Assembly: GCF_012726195.1 (NCBI RefSeq)
Contig: NZ_JAASAF010000007.1
Span: forward strand, 230,223 to 294,222
Length of the DNA: 64,000 nucleotides
From: Rhodococcus sp. HNM0563
GTDB taxonomy: Bacteria > Actinomycetota > Actinomycetes > Mycobacteriales > Mycobacteriaceae
Reading direction: 5' to 3'
The notes under the pieces were generated by a model, which was given only the letters and a program-made list of their open reading frames with translations, did not search any database and was not told where the DNA came from. The translations under genes and the position numbers were made by a program. Positions 54,176 through 63,156 of the stretch are shown here, piece by piece; the first letter of the stretch is position 1; each line of letters starts with the position of its first letter.

Positions 54176-55008
54176 CGGCCGAGTGTAGCGGGGGCAGCAT
54201 TTCGGTCGGCGCGCCCACGCCGCGGCACAATCTGGCCGCGGCGTCGCGCCAGCCACAGGAACGCGAGCGTCACCAGCACACAGAACACGACCGAATACAG
54301 ACTTCCTTCCGGGCCGAAACTACCGCCGGTGACCAGCGTGGAACCTGAGGTCGAAGTCTGCAACAGTCCGGATGTGGCGGCGTTTCCCGAAACCTCGCTG
54401 CTGAAAATGCCTGCCGCGGCGAAGTTCCAGCCGAAGTGCAGCCCGATCGGCAGCCACAGACTGCGGGTCGCAATGTATACAGCCGTGAGCATGCCACCGG
54501 CTTCGATCGCGACCGCGAGGCCACCCCACACGGTGGCGTGCTCGTTGAACAGGTGCACCATGCCGAACAGGAGGCCGGTCCCGACCATCGCGATCCACGT
54601 ACCCACGCGTTCCTCCGCGATCCGGAACAGGACGCCGCGGAAGAGCAACTCCTCGGTGACGGCAGCTGCGGCCATGAACCCGATCATCCCCAACGCCCCC
54701 GTTACCGAGCCCCAACCCTCGACGTCGTAGTTTCCGAGGAGAGCAAGATTCACAATCACCAAGGCGAAAAGCGCGATACCGATGAGCGTCCCCCACCCCA
54801 TGGCCTGCCAGGCTCCGCGTCGGGCCAGTTCGGTGGTGGGCCGGTGCTCGGTGCGTCGCACCACCCAGCGGTAGACCCACAGGGCAGATACTGCCGCACA
54901 CACGCCGACAAACGCTGTGAGCCAAGCATTCCCGTCTACAGCAAACAGGACCTGACTGCCGATGAACGACACCGCCGCGACGGCCAGGAGCTGTAGGACG
55001 AATCTCAT
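54172..55008 (-). CDS. CPBP-family intramembrane metalloprotease
   Basis: 278 residues from the ATG at 55008 (GAAGGG upstream). Multi-pass membrane protein with the CAAX-protease/bacteriocin-processing signature EELLFRG, then FGMVHLFNEH and a final IGLHFGWNFAAAGIF giving the conserved Glu-Glu and His ligands. First gene of the operon with a two-component system. It may process a signal or confer self-protection against a peptide. Confidence 0.88.
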   Translation of the reverse strand: MRFVLQLLAVAAVSFIGSQVLFAVDGNAWLTAFVGVCAAVSALWVYRWVVRRTEHRPTTELARRGAWQAMGWGTLIGIALFALVIVNLALLGNYDVEGWGSVTGALGMIGFMAAAAVTEELLFRGVLFRIAEERVGTWIAMVGTGLLFGMVHLFNEHATVWGGLAVAIEAGGMLTAVYIATRSLWLPIGLHFGWNFAAAGIFSSEVSGNAATSGLLQTSTSGSTLVTGGSFGPEGSLYSVVFCVLVTLAFLWLARRRGQIVPRRGRADRNAAPATLGR

Positions 55009-55215
55009 GAAGATCCCTTCGTCGGCGCCGCGGGCCCCGAGCGCCGCGATCGTTTCGAACCTACGGATCCAGTGCCTCGAAATCGTCACCCGACAGTACT
55101 GACCTGCGCGTAGCTCTCGTGGGGGACAACGTCGCTCCAGAAGGTGGCGGACACGGTTCCCGCTGACCGGACCTGACGTGACGGGAATTTGGCTTACGAG
55201 TCGTTCGAAATCCTT

Positions 55216-55274
55216 TTGAGTGTGCAGTTATCGGCATGATTTGGTCCTGAACCCGCCAACAACTGCACACTCAA
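55216..55274. repeat. 59-bp imperfect inverted repeat upstream of the TerD-vWA gene
   Basis: TTGAGTGTGCAGTT (55216-55229) and its exact complement (55261-55274), with partly matching inner flanks (17 of 20 positions), surround a ~19-bp core. It sits 36 bp before the start of the TerD-vWA gene. It could be a transcript leader hairpin, a mini-element or fused ends of an insertion sequence. The 220-bp gap 55090-55310 holds no gene. Confidence 0.6.
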
Positions 55275-55310
55275 CTGTCTCTCCGGCAGAGCTCGAGGTA
55301 AGAATCAGTC

Positions 55311-56567
55311 ATGGCTGAGTTGGCGCGCGGACAGAACACCACCATCGGCACCGGAGCTGTGACGGCATCGGTGACGGGAGCGAAGCAGGGGACCGTCGAC
55401 CTGATGGTCTTCCAGCTCGGGGCCGACGGCAAAGTCCGTAGCGACACCGACTTCGTGTTCTTCAACCAGCCAGCGTCGCCAGAAGGTGCTGTCCGGTTGG
55501 TCGCCGCCGACCGCGTCTCCATCGACCTCACCGCCATCCCGCCCGCGATCGAACGTCTCTCGATCGCAGTTGCACTCGACGACAGCGTCTCCGGCAGTCT
55601 CGCCTCCGTACCCGGACTCGGAGTCGACGTCGCTCATCCCACTGGCGCTGCGACTGCGAAAGCTCTCGATCTGACCAGCGAACGCGCTGCAGTGCTCCTC
55701 GAGGTCTACCGGCGCAACGGTGAGTGGAAGATCCGCAATGTCTCCGCCGGCTGGGATTCCGGCCTGTCCGGTCTCGTCACCGAGCACGGTGTGCAGGTCG
55801 ACGACGCGCCTCCTGCGCCTGCACCGGCCGAGGACGGCGTGCGCACCGTCGCGGGCGAGGAGAAGCTGTCGCTCGAGAAGCGCCAGAAGCTCGACCTGCG
55901 CAAGCGTGAGGTCGCCAAGGTGCTCCTCGACAAGGGGGCGCCCGGGGTGCGGGCACGCGTCGTTCTCGTCATCGACAAGACCGGCAGCATGCATCGCCAG
56001 TATTCGAAGAAGCGCATCCACGAAGTCGTCGAACGCATGGTGCCGATCGCCGTGCAGGTCGACGACGACGGAAAGCTCGAGCCCTACCTGTACGCGGTGT
56101 CGTTTGCTCGGCTTCCCGACATCGCTGTCCACGAAGTCGAAGAGTGGTCGTCGACCTACCTGCACCTGGGCGGTGTGCATGGCGGTATCGATTACAAGCG
56201 CATCGGCGGGTTCAACGACGAACTGCCGATCATGGGCGAGATCATCTCCTCGCTCAGACCAGGAGCAACGATGCCCACCCTGGTGTTGTTCTTCACCGAC
56301 GGCGGCTTCAGTCAGAAGAAGCAGATCAGCGCGCTGATGAAAGAAGCGGCCGCGCTGCCTGCATTCTGGCAGTTCGTCGGGCTCGGGAAGGCCGACTACG
56401 GGGTCCTCGAAAGTCTCGACACCATGGAGGGACGCGTTGTCGACAACGCCGGATTCTTCAGCGTCGACGACATCGGGAAGATCAGCGACGCAGAGCTCTA
56501 CCGCCGGTTGCTCAGCGAATTTCCGGACTGGCTGCGTGCAGCCCGAGCGGCGGGCATCGTTCGGTAG
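55311..56567 (+). CDS. TerD-domain and von Willebrand A-domain protein (TerF-like)
   Basis: 418 residues. Residues 1-165: TerD-like beta sandwich (LARGQNTTI, DFVFFNQPASPEGAV, LDLTSERAAVLLEVYRRNGEWKIR). Residues ~220-400: von Willebrand A domain with a degenerate MIDAS motif (VVLVIDKTGSM, DxxxSM-like) and FFTDGG. This TerD + vWA order is found in TerF-like proteins of tellurite/stress systems. No other ter gene is present in this window. Calcium- or metal-linked stress response is the usual idea. Confidence 0.85.
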   Translation: MAELARGQNTTIGTGAVTASVTGAKQGTVDLMVFQLGADGKVRSDTDFVFFNQPASPEGAVRLVAADRVSIDLTAIPPAIERLSIAVALDDSVSGSLASVPGLGVDVAHPTGAATAKALDLTSERAAVLLEVYRRNGEWKIRNVSAGWDSGLSGLVTEHGVQVDDAPPAPAPAEDGVRTVAGEEKLSLEKRQKLDLRKREVAKVLLDKGAPGVRARVVLVIDKTGSMHRQYSKKRIHEVVERMVPIAVQVDDDGKLEPYLYAVSFARLPDIAVHEVEEWSSTYLHLGGVHGGIDYKRIGGFNDELPIMGEIISSLRPGATMPTLVLFFTDGGFSQKKQISALMKEAAALPAFWQFVGLGKADYGVLESLDTMEGRVVDNAGFFSVDDIGKISDAELYRRLLSEFPDWLRAARAAGIVR

Positions 56568-56592
56568 TGCGCGTGCCGCCCGGAGGGCTCGC

Positions 56593-57705
56593 TCAGCCGA
56601 CAGGCACGAGTTCCGGAGCGTCGACCGAGTCGGGGGTGCGCCGTTCGCGCACAACGGCTATCGCGGTGAGCAGCACGCCGACTGCCGTCCACCCCGCCAG
56701 TACAGCCCAGGCGAACGCAGTGCTCGCGTCTGGGAAGTACGAGAGTTCTTTCAGCAGTGTCGCGCCCGCGCCGGGCGGGAACCACTGGCCGATCGCGCCC
56801 CACGGTGAGAGCAGGAACTCGACGGGCATGGTGGCAGCCGAAATGGGGTTGGCGACGAGCATCATCAGCACGGCGCCGATCCCGATGCCGGGAGCGCCGA
56901 TCAGGCTGCGGAGTCCGACGATGGGTGCCGTGATCGCGACGAGCGCGAACCCGATTGCAGCGGCGTTCGTCCAGTAGTTGCCCTGCAATGCCCCGAACAT
57001 GCCCTGCAGGATGGCGCCGAGCAGCAGTCCCCCGACCACTCCGTATGCCACGAGCGCGGCAAGGCGGTGGGATGCGCGCGAAACACCGAACGAGATGAGG
57101 ACGGCGCCTGCCATCCCACCCAGAACGAGCGGGAACGCGGCGACACTCAGCTTCACCCCGCGCGCATCCGAATCGGAGAAGGGTACGACGTCGGTCACCG
57201 GAACCTCGGCCTGCGGGATGGTGAAGGAGATCGGCGCGTTCGCGGCGGCAGGGTCGGCGAGACGCTGCGCGATCGCGGCTTCGGTAGCCGTCCGCAGTTG
57301 CGCGTCGATCTGCTGCTGCATGCCGGTCGCGATGCCCTGAAGCATCGCCGCGACTTGGGCATTCGCCGCAGTGGCGACGAGGACCTCGGGCGTGTCGGTG
57401 GGGCTGTCGCCGAGGATGATCGCGCCGTAGATCTCGCGTCGCTCGATCGCGGCAACCGCTGCGTCGCGGGTGTCCTCCTCGGTGAGGAGTAGTGCGTCGC
57501 CGGACTGAGCTTCGAGCATCCCGGTGGTCTGTGCGACGGATGCGGCGGGACCGACGATTCCGACGGGCACGTCGCGCGGTTCGGAGGTGACGGCCGGCCA
57601 CGCGAATGCCAGCAGGACGACGCCGACGATGACGGCTGCGCCGGCGGCGAGGGCGATGGCGCGTGCAATCGGTGGCGTACCTGTCGCCGGTGGGGTGGCG
57701 CTCAT
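56593..57705 (-). CDS. ABC-2-type/YhgE-like membrane protein
   Basis: 370 residues. One N-terminal helix (AAVIVGVVLLAFAWPAV), an extracytoplasmic domain (residues 40-180), then five membrane helices (FPLVLGGMAGAVLISFGV to WAVLAGWTAVGVLLTAIAVV). This is the layout of YhgE/Pip and ABC-2-type permeases that act without a dedicated ATPase or with one elsewhere. Divergent from a TetR gene with an AAAGAA/TTCTTT operator between, typical of a drug-resistance or phage-infection-type membrane protein. Confidence 0.75.
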   Translation of the reverse strand: MSATPPATGTPPIARAIALAAGAAVIVGVVLLAFAWPAVTSEPRDVPVGIVGPAASVAQTTGMLEAQSGDALLLTEEDTRDAAVAAIERREIYGAIILGDSPTDTPEVLVATAANAQVAAMLQGIATGMQQQIDAQLRTATEAAIAQRLADPAAANAPISFTIPQAEVPVTDVVPFSDSDARGVKLSVAAFPLVLGGMAGAVLISFGVSRASHRLAALVAYGVVGGLLLGAILQGMFGALQGNYWTNAAAIGFALVAITAPIVGLRSLIGAPGIGIGAVLMMLVANPISAATMPVEFLLSPWGAIGQWFPPGAGATLLKELSYFPDASTAFAWAVLAGWTAVGVLLTAIAVVRERRTPDSVDAPELVPVG

Positions 57706-57719
57706 GATGCTCCAATCAA

Positions 57720-57737
57720 AAAGAATATTCGTTCTTT
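57720..57737. promoter_or_regulatory. Candidate TetR operator (AAAGAA-N6-TTCTTT)
   Basis: Perfect 6-bp arms around TATTCG, with an inner GAATATTC, in the 90-bp gap between the divergent membrane-protein and TetR genes. It stands out as AT-rich in a GC-rich background. Confidence 0.55.
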
Positions 57738-57795
57738 ATAGTGAGGTCGGCTAGAGTGGCTTGTCAACAACGATGCTGTGAACAGGAGAAATGTC

Positions 57796-58410
57796 GTGCC
57801 GAGGGTGAGTGAGGCGCATCGTGTCGCGCGGCGGGCAGAGATCATCGACGCGGCCCTACGGTGTTTCACCCGTGCGGGCTACCAGCGCACATCGATGGCC
57901 GACATCATTGCCGAGTCCGGCTTGTCGGCCGGTGCCATCTACGGCTACTTCAGCGGCAAGCAGCAATTGCTCGTCGCGGTCGCCGACCACATCCTCAGCG
58001 ACCGGCACACTGCACTGGACACCGGCGGCGTGTTTGCAGGAGCGAGGAGCCCAGGAGATGTCGCTGTCGGCATCATACGGACGCTTACCGAAGACCTGCA
58101 CACCTTCGCGGGCGGCGATTACGGAAGGGCGATCCTGCAGGTGTGGGCCGAAGCCACCATCGACCCCGAGATCCGCGAACTCGCACAGTTCGTCATCGGG
58201 CGGCTACACGGGGCGATCACTGATGCACTCGTCGAATGCGCGGAAGCAGACCCGGACGTGCTTCCCGCCGGAGCTGTCGACTCTCACACCTGGGCGGCCG
58301 GATACGCACCGGTGGTGCTCGGCGTGGTCCAGGGCTTCATCGTGCAGCAGTCCCTGTACGACAACTTCGACGGCGATGCCTACATTGCAGCCGCGGTCGA
58401 GATGCTGTGA
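57796..58410 (+). CDS. TetR-family regulator
   Basis: 204 residues from the GTG at 57796 (AGGAG seven bases upstream; the GTG at 57778 has no ribosome site). HTH at about 12-58 (CFTRAGYQRTSMADIIAESG, then LSAGAIYGYFSGKQQLLVAV). The helical C-terminal domain is unclassified. It is divergent from the ABC-2-like membrane protein and most likely represses it through the AAAGAA/TTCTTT site. Confidence 0.87.
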   Translation: MPRVSEAHRVARRAEIIDAALRCFTRAGYQRTSMADIIAESGLSAGAIYGYFSGKQQLLVAVADHILSDRHTALDTGGVFAGARSPGDVAVGIIRTLTEDLHTFAGGDYGRAILQVWAEATIDPEIRELAQFVIGRLHGAITDALVECAEADPDVLPAGAVDSHTWAAGYAPVVLGVVQGFIVQQSLYDNFDGDAYIAAAVEML

Positions 58411-58425
58411 GGCGCGCGTGAACTT

Positions 58426-58464
58426 GTGTGGATTCGAGCCCGGTATCCGGGCTCGAATCCACAC
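58426..58464. terminator. Bidirectional hairpin terminator
   Basis: A perfect 18-bp stem (GTGTGGATTCGAGCCCGG with its complement) around a 3-base TAT loop, lying between convergent TetR and DinB-like genes and touching the last base of the DinB-like stop codon. Confidence 0.8.
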
Positions 58465-58952
58465 TATCGGCCCGTGGTTCCGTCGATGAGCTCGCGGAGG
58501 ATGTCTGCGTGCCCGGCGTGGCGGCCGGTCTCCTCGATCATGTGCGCCAGCGCCCACCGCGCACTCGGCCCCGGACGCTCACCGGCTCCGTGTGGAATCG
58601 GCGCGGCAAGGTCCGTGCACTTGTCCAGCATCACGTTGGATTGTTCGACGGCAGCGCGGTAGCGGGTAACGACACTCTCGACGGTGTCTGTGGAATCACA
58701 ACGAAATGTCTTCGGCCAATTGGTGGTTCGGCGGCCTAGGAAGATCGACTTCTCGACGTGAGCGAGGTGTTTCAGCAGGCCGAGCAGGCTGGTGCCCGAC
58801 GGAATGCCCGCGGTGCGCACCTCGGGCTCGGGGGTGGTCTCGACCTTGGTTGCGATCGATGTGCGGAGGTAGTCCAGGAAGCCGCGCAGCACCTCGGCCT
58901 CGCTGTTGCCGGTCTTCGGTGGCGGGGCGTCGCGGCGTCGGTTCACAGTCAT
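58464..58952 (-). CDS. DinB/DUF664-family protein
   Basis: 162 residues from the ATG at 58952. Four-helix bundle pattern of the DinB/DUF664 family: LRGFLDYLRTSIATKVETTPEPEVRTAGIPSGTSLLGLLKHLAHVEKSIFLGR and a late WALAHMIEETGRHAGHADILRELIDG with metal-binding His residues (the H-x3-E...H-x3-H motif). Related actinobacterial proteins are mycothiol-dependent transferases. Short operator or RBS region not obvious. Confidence 0.82.
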   Translation of the reverse strand: MTVNRRRDAPPPKTGNSEAEVLRGFLDYLRTSIATKVETTPEPEVRTAGIPSGTSLLGLLKHLAHVEKSIFLGRRTTNWPKTFRCDSTDTVESVVTRYRAAVEQSNVMLDKCTDLAAPIPHGAGERPGPSARWALAHMIEETGRHAGHADILRELIDGTTGR

Positions 58953-59107
58953 GACGATCGTCCTCGGTCGGCGTCGCCCCGATTGGGTTCGGAGGTGGTC
59001 ATGGAAGGTTTGGTCATGGGATCCACGCTCGCACCCGGTATTGCATCGAAGCCAGGGGCCTTGCAGGATTGCAAAATGAGGGTGCCCGGTTGGGTCGAGG
59101 AGGCGCG

Positions 59108-59674
59108 ATGGATGACGAGGTGCTCCGCGCGGTCGGTCCACGGCTTCGAGGGTTCCGGCAATCGCTCGGGCTGAGCCTCGACGAGCTGTCCGCACGTAGC
59201 GGGATTACGGCCAGCACGCTCTCCCGTCTCGAGCGGGGTCTGGTGCGTCCGAGTTTGGAGCAGCTGCTTCCACTCGCCCGGGTCTATGGACTCCCACTGG
59301 ACGAACTCGTCGCTGCCCCGCGCGTCGGTGATCCGAGAGTTCATCTGAAGCCTGTGCGTAAGGACGGTCTGACCTTCATCCCGCTGGGCGTCCACGCCGG
59401 GGGCATACGGGGATTCAAGGTGATCTACCCGCCCAGTGGTGTGGCGAGCCCGGTGAAGTACAACACCCATCCGGGGCGAGGGTGGTTCTACGTCCTCAGC
59501 GGCACGGTGACCTTGGCGTTGTCCGACGAGCGCACCACCCTCGGGGCGGGCGAGGCGGCAGAGTTCGCCACCACGACTCCGCACTGGATCGCCAACGCCC
59601 ACAAGGACCGACCCGCCGAGATCATCGCTCTGTACAGCGTGCAGGGCGAACGTGTCCACGTCACCGATATTTGA
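59108..59674 (+). CDS. XRE-family regulator with cupin domain
   Basis: 188 residues from the ATG at 59108 (GAGGAGG upstream). N-terminal XRE HTH (LRGFRQSLGLSLDELSARSGITASTLSRLERGLVRPSLEQLLPLARVY) and C-terminal cupin with VASPVKYNTHPGRGWFYVLSGTVTLALSDERTTLGAGEAAEF, the cupin_2 sugar/metal-binding barrel. These regulators often sense a small carboxylate or polyamine through the cupin. It is oriented away from the DinB-like gene, whose start lies 155 bp upstream. Confidence 0.88.
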   Translation: MDDEVLRAVGPRLRGFRQSLGLSLDELSARSGITASTLSRLERGLVRPSLEQLLPLARVYGLPLDELVAAPRVGDPRVHLKPVRKDGLTFIPLGVHAGGIRGFKVIYPPSGVASPVKYNTHPGRGWFYVLSGTVTLALSDERTTLGAGEAAEFATTTPHWIANAHKDRPAEIIALYSVQGERVHVTDI

Positions 59675-60560
59675 ACACCACGACCGCAGGAAGCTGAGGG
59701 GCGATCCGTGTCGTGCTGGGCAACTCGAGAAGGACGCCCTTCGGGCGGCTGTGCTTGACCATGCGGAGACCCTGCGGGTCCCTGAGCTTGCCTTCGGCCC
59801 CTTCCCCAACGCTGCCCGGTCGCCATGTCCCGATAGACCGTCTCGGCCAGCACTTTTGGCCCCACGTCGAAAGTGACGTGTGGCTCGCGCTGGACCCGGT
59901 CGTTCGTGTCGACCCTCACGATCGGGTGCTCCACCACCAGCTGTGGAGACGAGGAATACTGGTGCCCAGTCGGTTTCGAACCGTGGGAATGGCACCCCGG
60001 TTCGCAGCGTCGATGCGCTGACGTCGGACTGTGGGAGATGAGCGACGATGCCTGCCCGCTGTGCCGTGGTTACCGGAACGGCCCTTGTGCACGCCGGTGC
60101 AGGCGGCAAACACCTCGGGCCCCTCGACCGGCTGCCGGAGCAGGATCGAGGGGTGAGAAGGTCAGGACGTCGATGAACTTGGAGGCCAGAAGAGGTGGCC
60201 GGCGCGTGAGAAGGCGCTCGCGGCTCGTTGCTGGTGCACGCCTCTGTGGGGCGTGTGGATAGAATCCACCGTACGGTGCATGACAGCTCTTTCTGTCGTG
60301 TGCCCAGACCCCGGTTCGGTGTTGGCGCACCGGCCGGGGTCGACCTAATTTCAAGGTCAGTGGAGGGATGGTCCCACGTGCGGCGGAAGCCGTCAACTGG
60401 TAGGGACCCGTCGGAGTCTCGGCATAGGCATTGCTGATGTATTGAATCGGAGATGTGTCTTTGCGTCACGCATCGCGAACTGTTGAACTGCGTTAATCCT
60501 CAGGTTCGCGAAACCCGGATCCGTACTCGGGTCCCGGGTCGTTCGATTGGAGTACTGCCG
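59675..60560. other. 886-bp stretch without a convincing gene
   Basis: No open frame in this interval combines an acceptable start, normal codon use for the window and recognisable protein pattern. Several short frames on both strands are open but Arg/Pro-rich, as expected by chance at this GC content. Hairpins such as GACAG-N6-CTGTC (around 60.28 kb) are present. It may be a degraded remnant. Confidence 0.6.
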
Positions 60561-61604
60561 ATGCGCATCGGAACGATGATCACCTACAGCGGTGGGTTCG
60601 CCGAGACCGTCGAGGAGGCAGCTGATCTCGAACGCGCCGGACTCGACATCATCTTCATGGCAGAGGCGTACTCGTTCGACGCCGTCAGTCAGCTCGGCTA
60701 CCTCGCAGCGAAGACCAAGACGGTGCAGCTGGCGTCCGGTATTTTTCAGATCTACACACGCACCCCGTCGCTGATGGCGATGACGGCGGCCGGCCTCGAC
60801 TACGTGTCGGACGGCCGGTTCGTGCTCGGCATCGGCGCATCAGGGCCGCAGGTGATCGAAGGTTTCCACGGCGTGCCGTACGACTCCCCGCTGGGCCGCA
60901 CCCGCGAACTCGTCGACATCTGCAGGCAGGTGTGGCGACGCGAACCGGTCCGCCACGACGGCAAGCACTACCAGATCCCTCTCCCGGCGGACAAGGGCAC
61001 CGGTCTCGGCAAACCGCTGAAGCTGATCAACCATCCGGTGCGCGACCGCATCCCGATCGTCATTGCAGCATTGGGACCGAAGAACGTGGCGCTCACAGCT
61101 GAGCTTGCCGAGGGCTGGCAGCCGATCTTCTACCATCCCGAGCGGGCGCAGGATGTGTGGGGCGAATCGTTGGCGAAGGGCGCGGCACGTCGTGATTCGT
61201 CGCTCGGCGAACTCGAGGTCTATGCCGGACCTGCTCTCGCAATCGGAGACGACGTCGGTCACCTGCTCAATGCGGTCAAGCCTCACCTCGCCCTCTACAT
61301 CGGCGGAATGGGTGCGCGCGGCAAGAACTTCTACAACGACCTCGCATGCCGATATGGATACGAAGCGGAAGCCAAGACCATCCAGGATCTGTACCTGGAC
61401 GGCAAGAAAGACGAGGCCGCTGCGGCCGTGCCCGACGATCTCGTACGCGCAATCTCGCTGATCGGGCCTGAAGGCTACGTACGCGAACGGGTCGCTGCGT
61501 TCAAGGAGTCCGGCGCGACGACGCTGAACGTCCGGGCCCTCGCCCCCGACGCGGCGGGCCGTGTCGCGCAGATCGAGAAGCTGCGCGCCATCGTGGATGC
61601 GTGA
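60561..61604 (+). CDS. F420-dependent LLM oxidoreductase, Rv3520c type
   Basis: 347 residues from the ATG at 60561 (GGAG eight bases upstream); the frame is open further upstream but without support. Luciferase-like barrel with DIIFMAEAYSFDAVSQLGYLA, GLDYVSDGRFVLGIGASGPQVIEGFHGVPY and GKHYQIPLP, matching from memory the TIGR03559/Rv3520c family. The M. tuberculosis member is in the cholesterol (KstR) regulon, which would fit the steroid-like enzymes elsewhere in this window, but it is 20 kb away and may be unrelated. Confidence 0.85.
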   Translation: MRIGTMITYSGGFAETVEEAADLERAGLDIIFMAEAYSFDAVSQLGYLAAKTKTVQLASGIFQIYTRTPSLMAMTAAGLDYVSDGRFVLGIGASGPQVIEGFHGVPYDSPLGRTRELVDICRQVWRREPVRHDGKHYQIPLPADKGTGLGKPLKLINHPVRDRIPIVIAALGPKNVALTAELAEGWQPIFYHPERAQDVWGESLAKGAARRDSSLGELEVYAGPALAIGDDVGHLLNAVKPHLALYIGGMGARGKNFYNDLACRYGYEAEAKTIQDLYLDGKKDEAAAAVPDDLVRAISLIGPEGYVRERVAAFKESGATTLNVRALAPDAAGRVAQIEKLRAIVDA

Positions 61605-61892
61605 CGGTCTGCGGGTGGCCTGTCCGAACGCGGCTACGTACACCTGGGACATCACGAAGTTGCCCGGCTCGATGACGACGCCGTTCAGGTGAGGAAGGAG
61701 AGCGGTTAGGGGCGCGAAGTCACACCGGGATAATCTTGGTCTATCGCATATTTCCGCTGATCAGCGGCATGCTTTCGTCTTCACGGAAAGTGCGCCAGAT
61801 CCTTGAAACTGCCCAGTTCCGCGAACTGAAACTGCTCACTTGTGTGGCACCGCCAAACAGGGCGGGACTCCCTCGATGCTGATGGTCTCTGA
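61605..61892. other. Spacer with a possible minus-strand coding remnant
   Basis: No complete gene. On the minus strand a short stretch (roughly 61725-61610) reads like protein (FAPLTALLPHLNGVVIEPGN and MSQVYVAAFGQA) with high third-position GC, but it has no start, and it stops making sense at the LLM gene end. It may be the debris of an unrelated gene. Confidence 0.35.
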
Positions 61893-63156
61893 CCATGCAC
61901 CAGCATCCGAGAAGGGCCCTATCAGACGCTCACACGCCAGATCCGCGCCCGCGCACTACGCCCGGTCTGCGTCCAGTGCGCGAACGCGACACAACGCCCC
62001 AACGCGTGCATCGAACATCCAGCAGGTGAAGAGACCCAATGGGATTGGCTGGAACTACCGAATCCTCCCGCATCGTGGCGATGGGGTGCGAAAGCATTCC
62101 TTCTGGTCGGCTCGCTGGCACATTCGGGCCGGTGGCGCGCCTATCTGGCCCCGGACATGACCCGCCCACAGGTTATCGCCGGGATCGACCGCGTCACCCG
62201 CCGCTTCGGGGGCCTGACCAGGACGTGGCAGTTCGATCGCATGGCCACGGTCTGCCACCCGGCCAGTGGTGAGGTCACCGCCGAGTTCGCGGCCGTGGCC
62301 AAGCACTACGGGGTGTCGGTGGCGATCTGCCCACCAAGGCGCGGCAACCGCAAAGGCGTCGTCGAGGCCGCCAACAAAGGCGCCGCGCAGCGTTGGTGGC
62401 GCACCCTCGCCGACGACCTCACCGTCGAACAGGCCCAGGCTAGTGTGGACAAGTTCTGCTCGCTGCGGGGACACCCGCATGCGCGCCACCGCCGACGGCA
62501 AGTACACCGTGGCCACCGTCGCCGAACGCGAACCCCTCGCACCGCCGCCGGTCAGTCCGTTCCCGGCGATCGTGACCGAAATCCGGCAAGTATCCCGGCA
62601 GGCCTTGGTGGCGTGGCGCGGCAACACCTATTCGGTGCCCCCAGAGCTGGCGATGGCCGAGGTGACGGTCAGCGAGCGCCCCGGTGATGGACATATCGAC
62701 ATCGCGACCACCACGGGGAGTGTGATCGCCCGGCATCGGTGCGCCTCACCGGGCGTCGGCATCGCGGTCCGCGATCACGGGCATATTCTCGCCCTCGATG
62801 CCGCCGCATTGGCGGCCGCGGTCACCGGTGGTCGTCCGCACCGCAGCAAGGAACGCATCCCACCCGGCGAGCTGGCGCGCAGCGAGGCAGAGATATTGCG
62901 CTGCAACACAATCGAATCAGCATCGTCCGACGTCGACGCGACGGCGATCGACATGAGCGTCTACGAACGCGCCGCACAGAACGGGACCACACTGCCATGG
63001 GTACCACGAACATCGGATCGGCCGCACCGCACTCCCAAGCGGCGATCTCGATGTATCAGCAGCTCCGCACTCATCTGGCCATCCTCAAGCTCGAGGCCGC
63101 CGCTGAGGCTTTACCTCGGGTTCTCGATGAGGCCGCGGCGCAGCAGTGGTCGATGA
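61893..63156 (+). pseudogene. istA: IS21-family transposase IstA, truncated and frameshifted
   Basis: The first frame opens just after a stop at 61890-61892 and reads as an IstA middle part: YQTLTRQIRARALRP, WDWLELPNPPASWRWGAK, FDRMATVCHPASGEVTAEF and ICPPRRGNRKGVVEAANKGA (late DDE core). Around 62468-62475 the homology passes to the +1 frame (DTRMRATADGKYTV, then VAWRGNTYSVPPELA). The N-terminal HTH and first catalytic Asp are missing. So it is not functional. Confidence 0.85.

Noticed and set aside
53204-54730. Plus-strand frame of ~500 codons opposite kinase and CPBP genes
   Set aside because: Spans two overlapping real genes on the other strand and lacks any domain pattern.
55216-55274. 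Integron attC site (59-base element)
   Set aside because: The length matched by coincidence, but the core-site GTTRRRY pattern and an integrase gene are missing.
58426-58464. tRNA-like element suggested by a TTCGAATCC-like word
   Set aside because: It is a simple perfect hairpin without cloverleaf arms; best read as a terminator.
59488-59937. 149-codon minus-strand frame
   Set aside because: Overlaps the end of the XRE-cupin gene, has unusual composition and no recognisable pattern.
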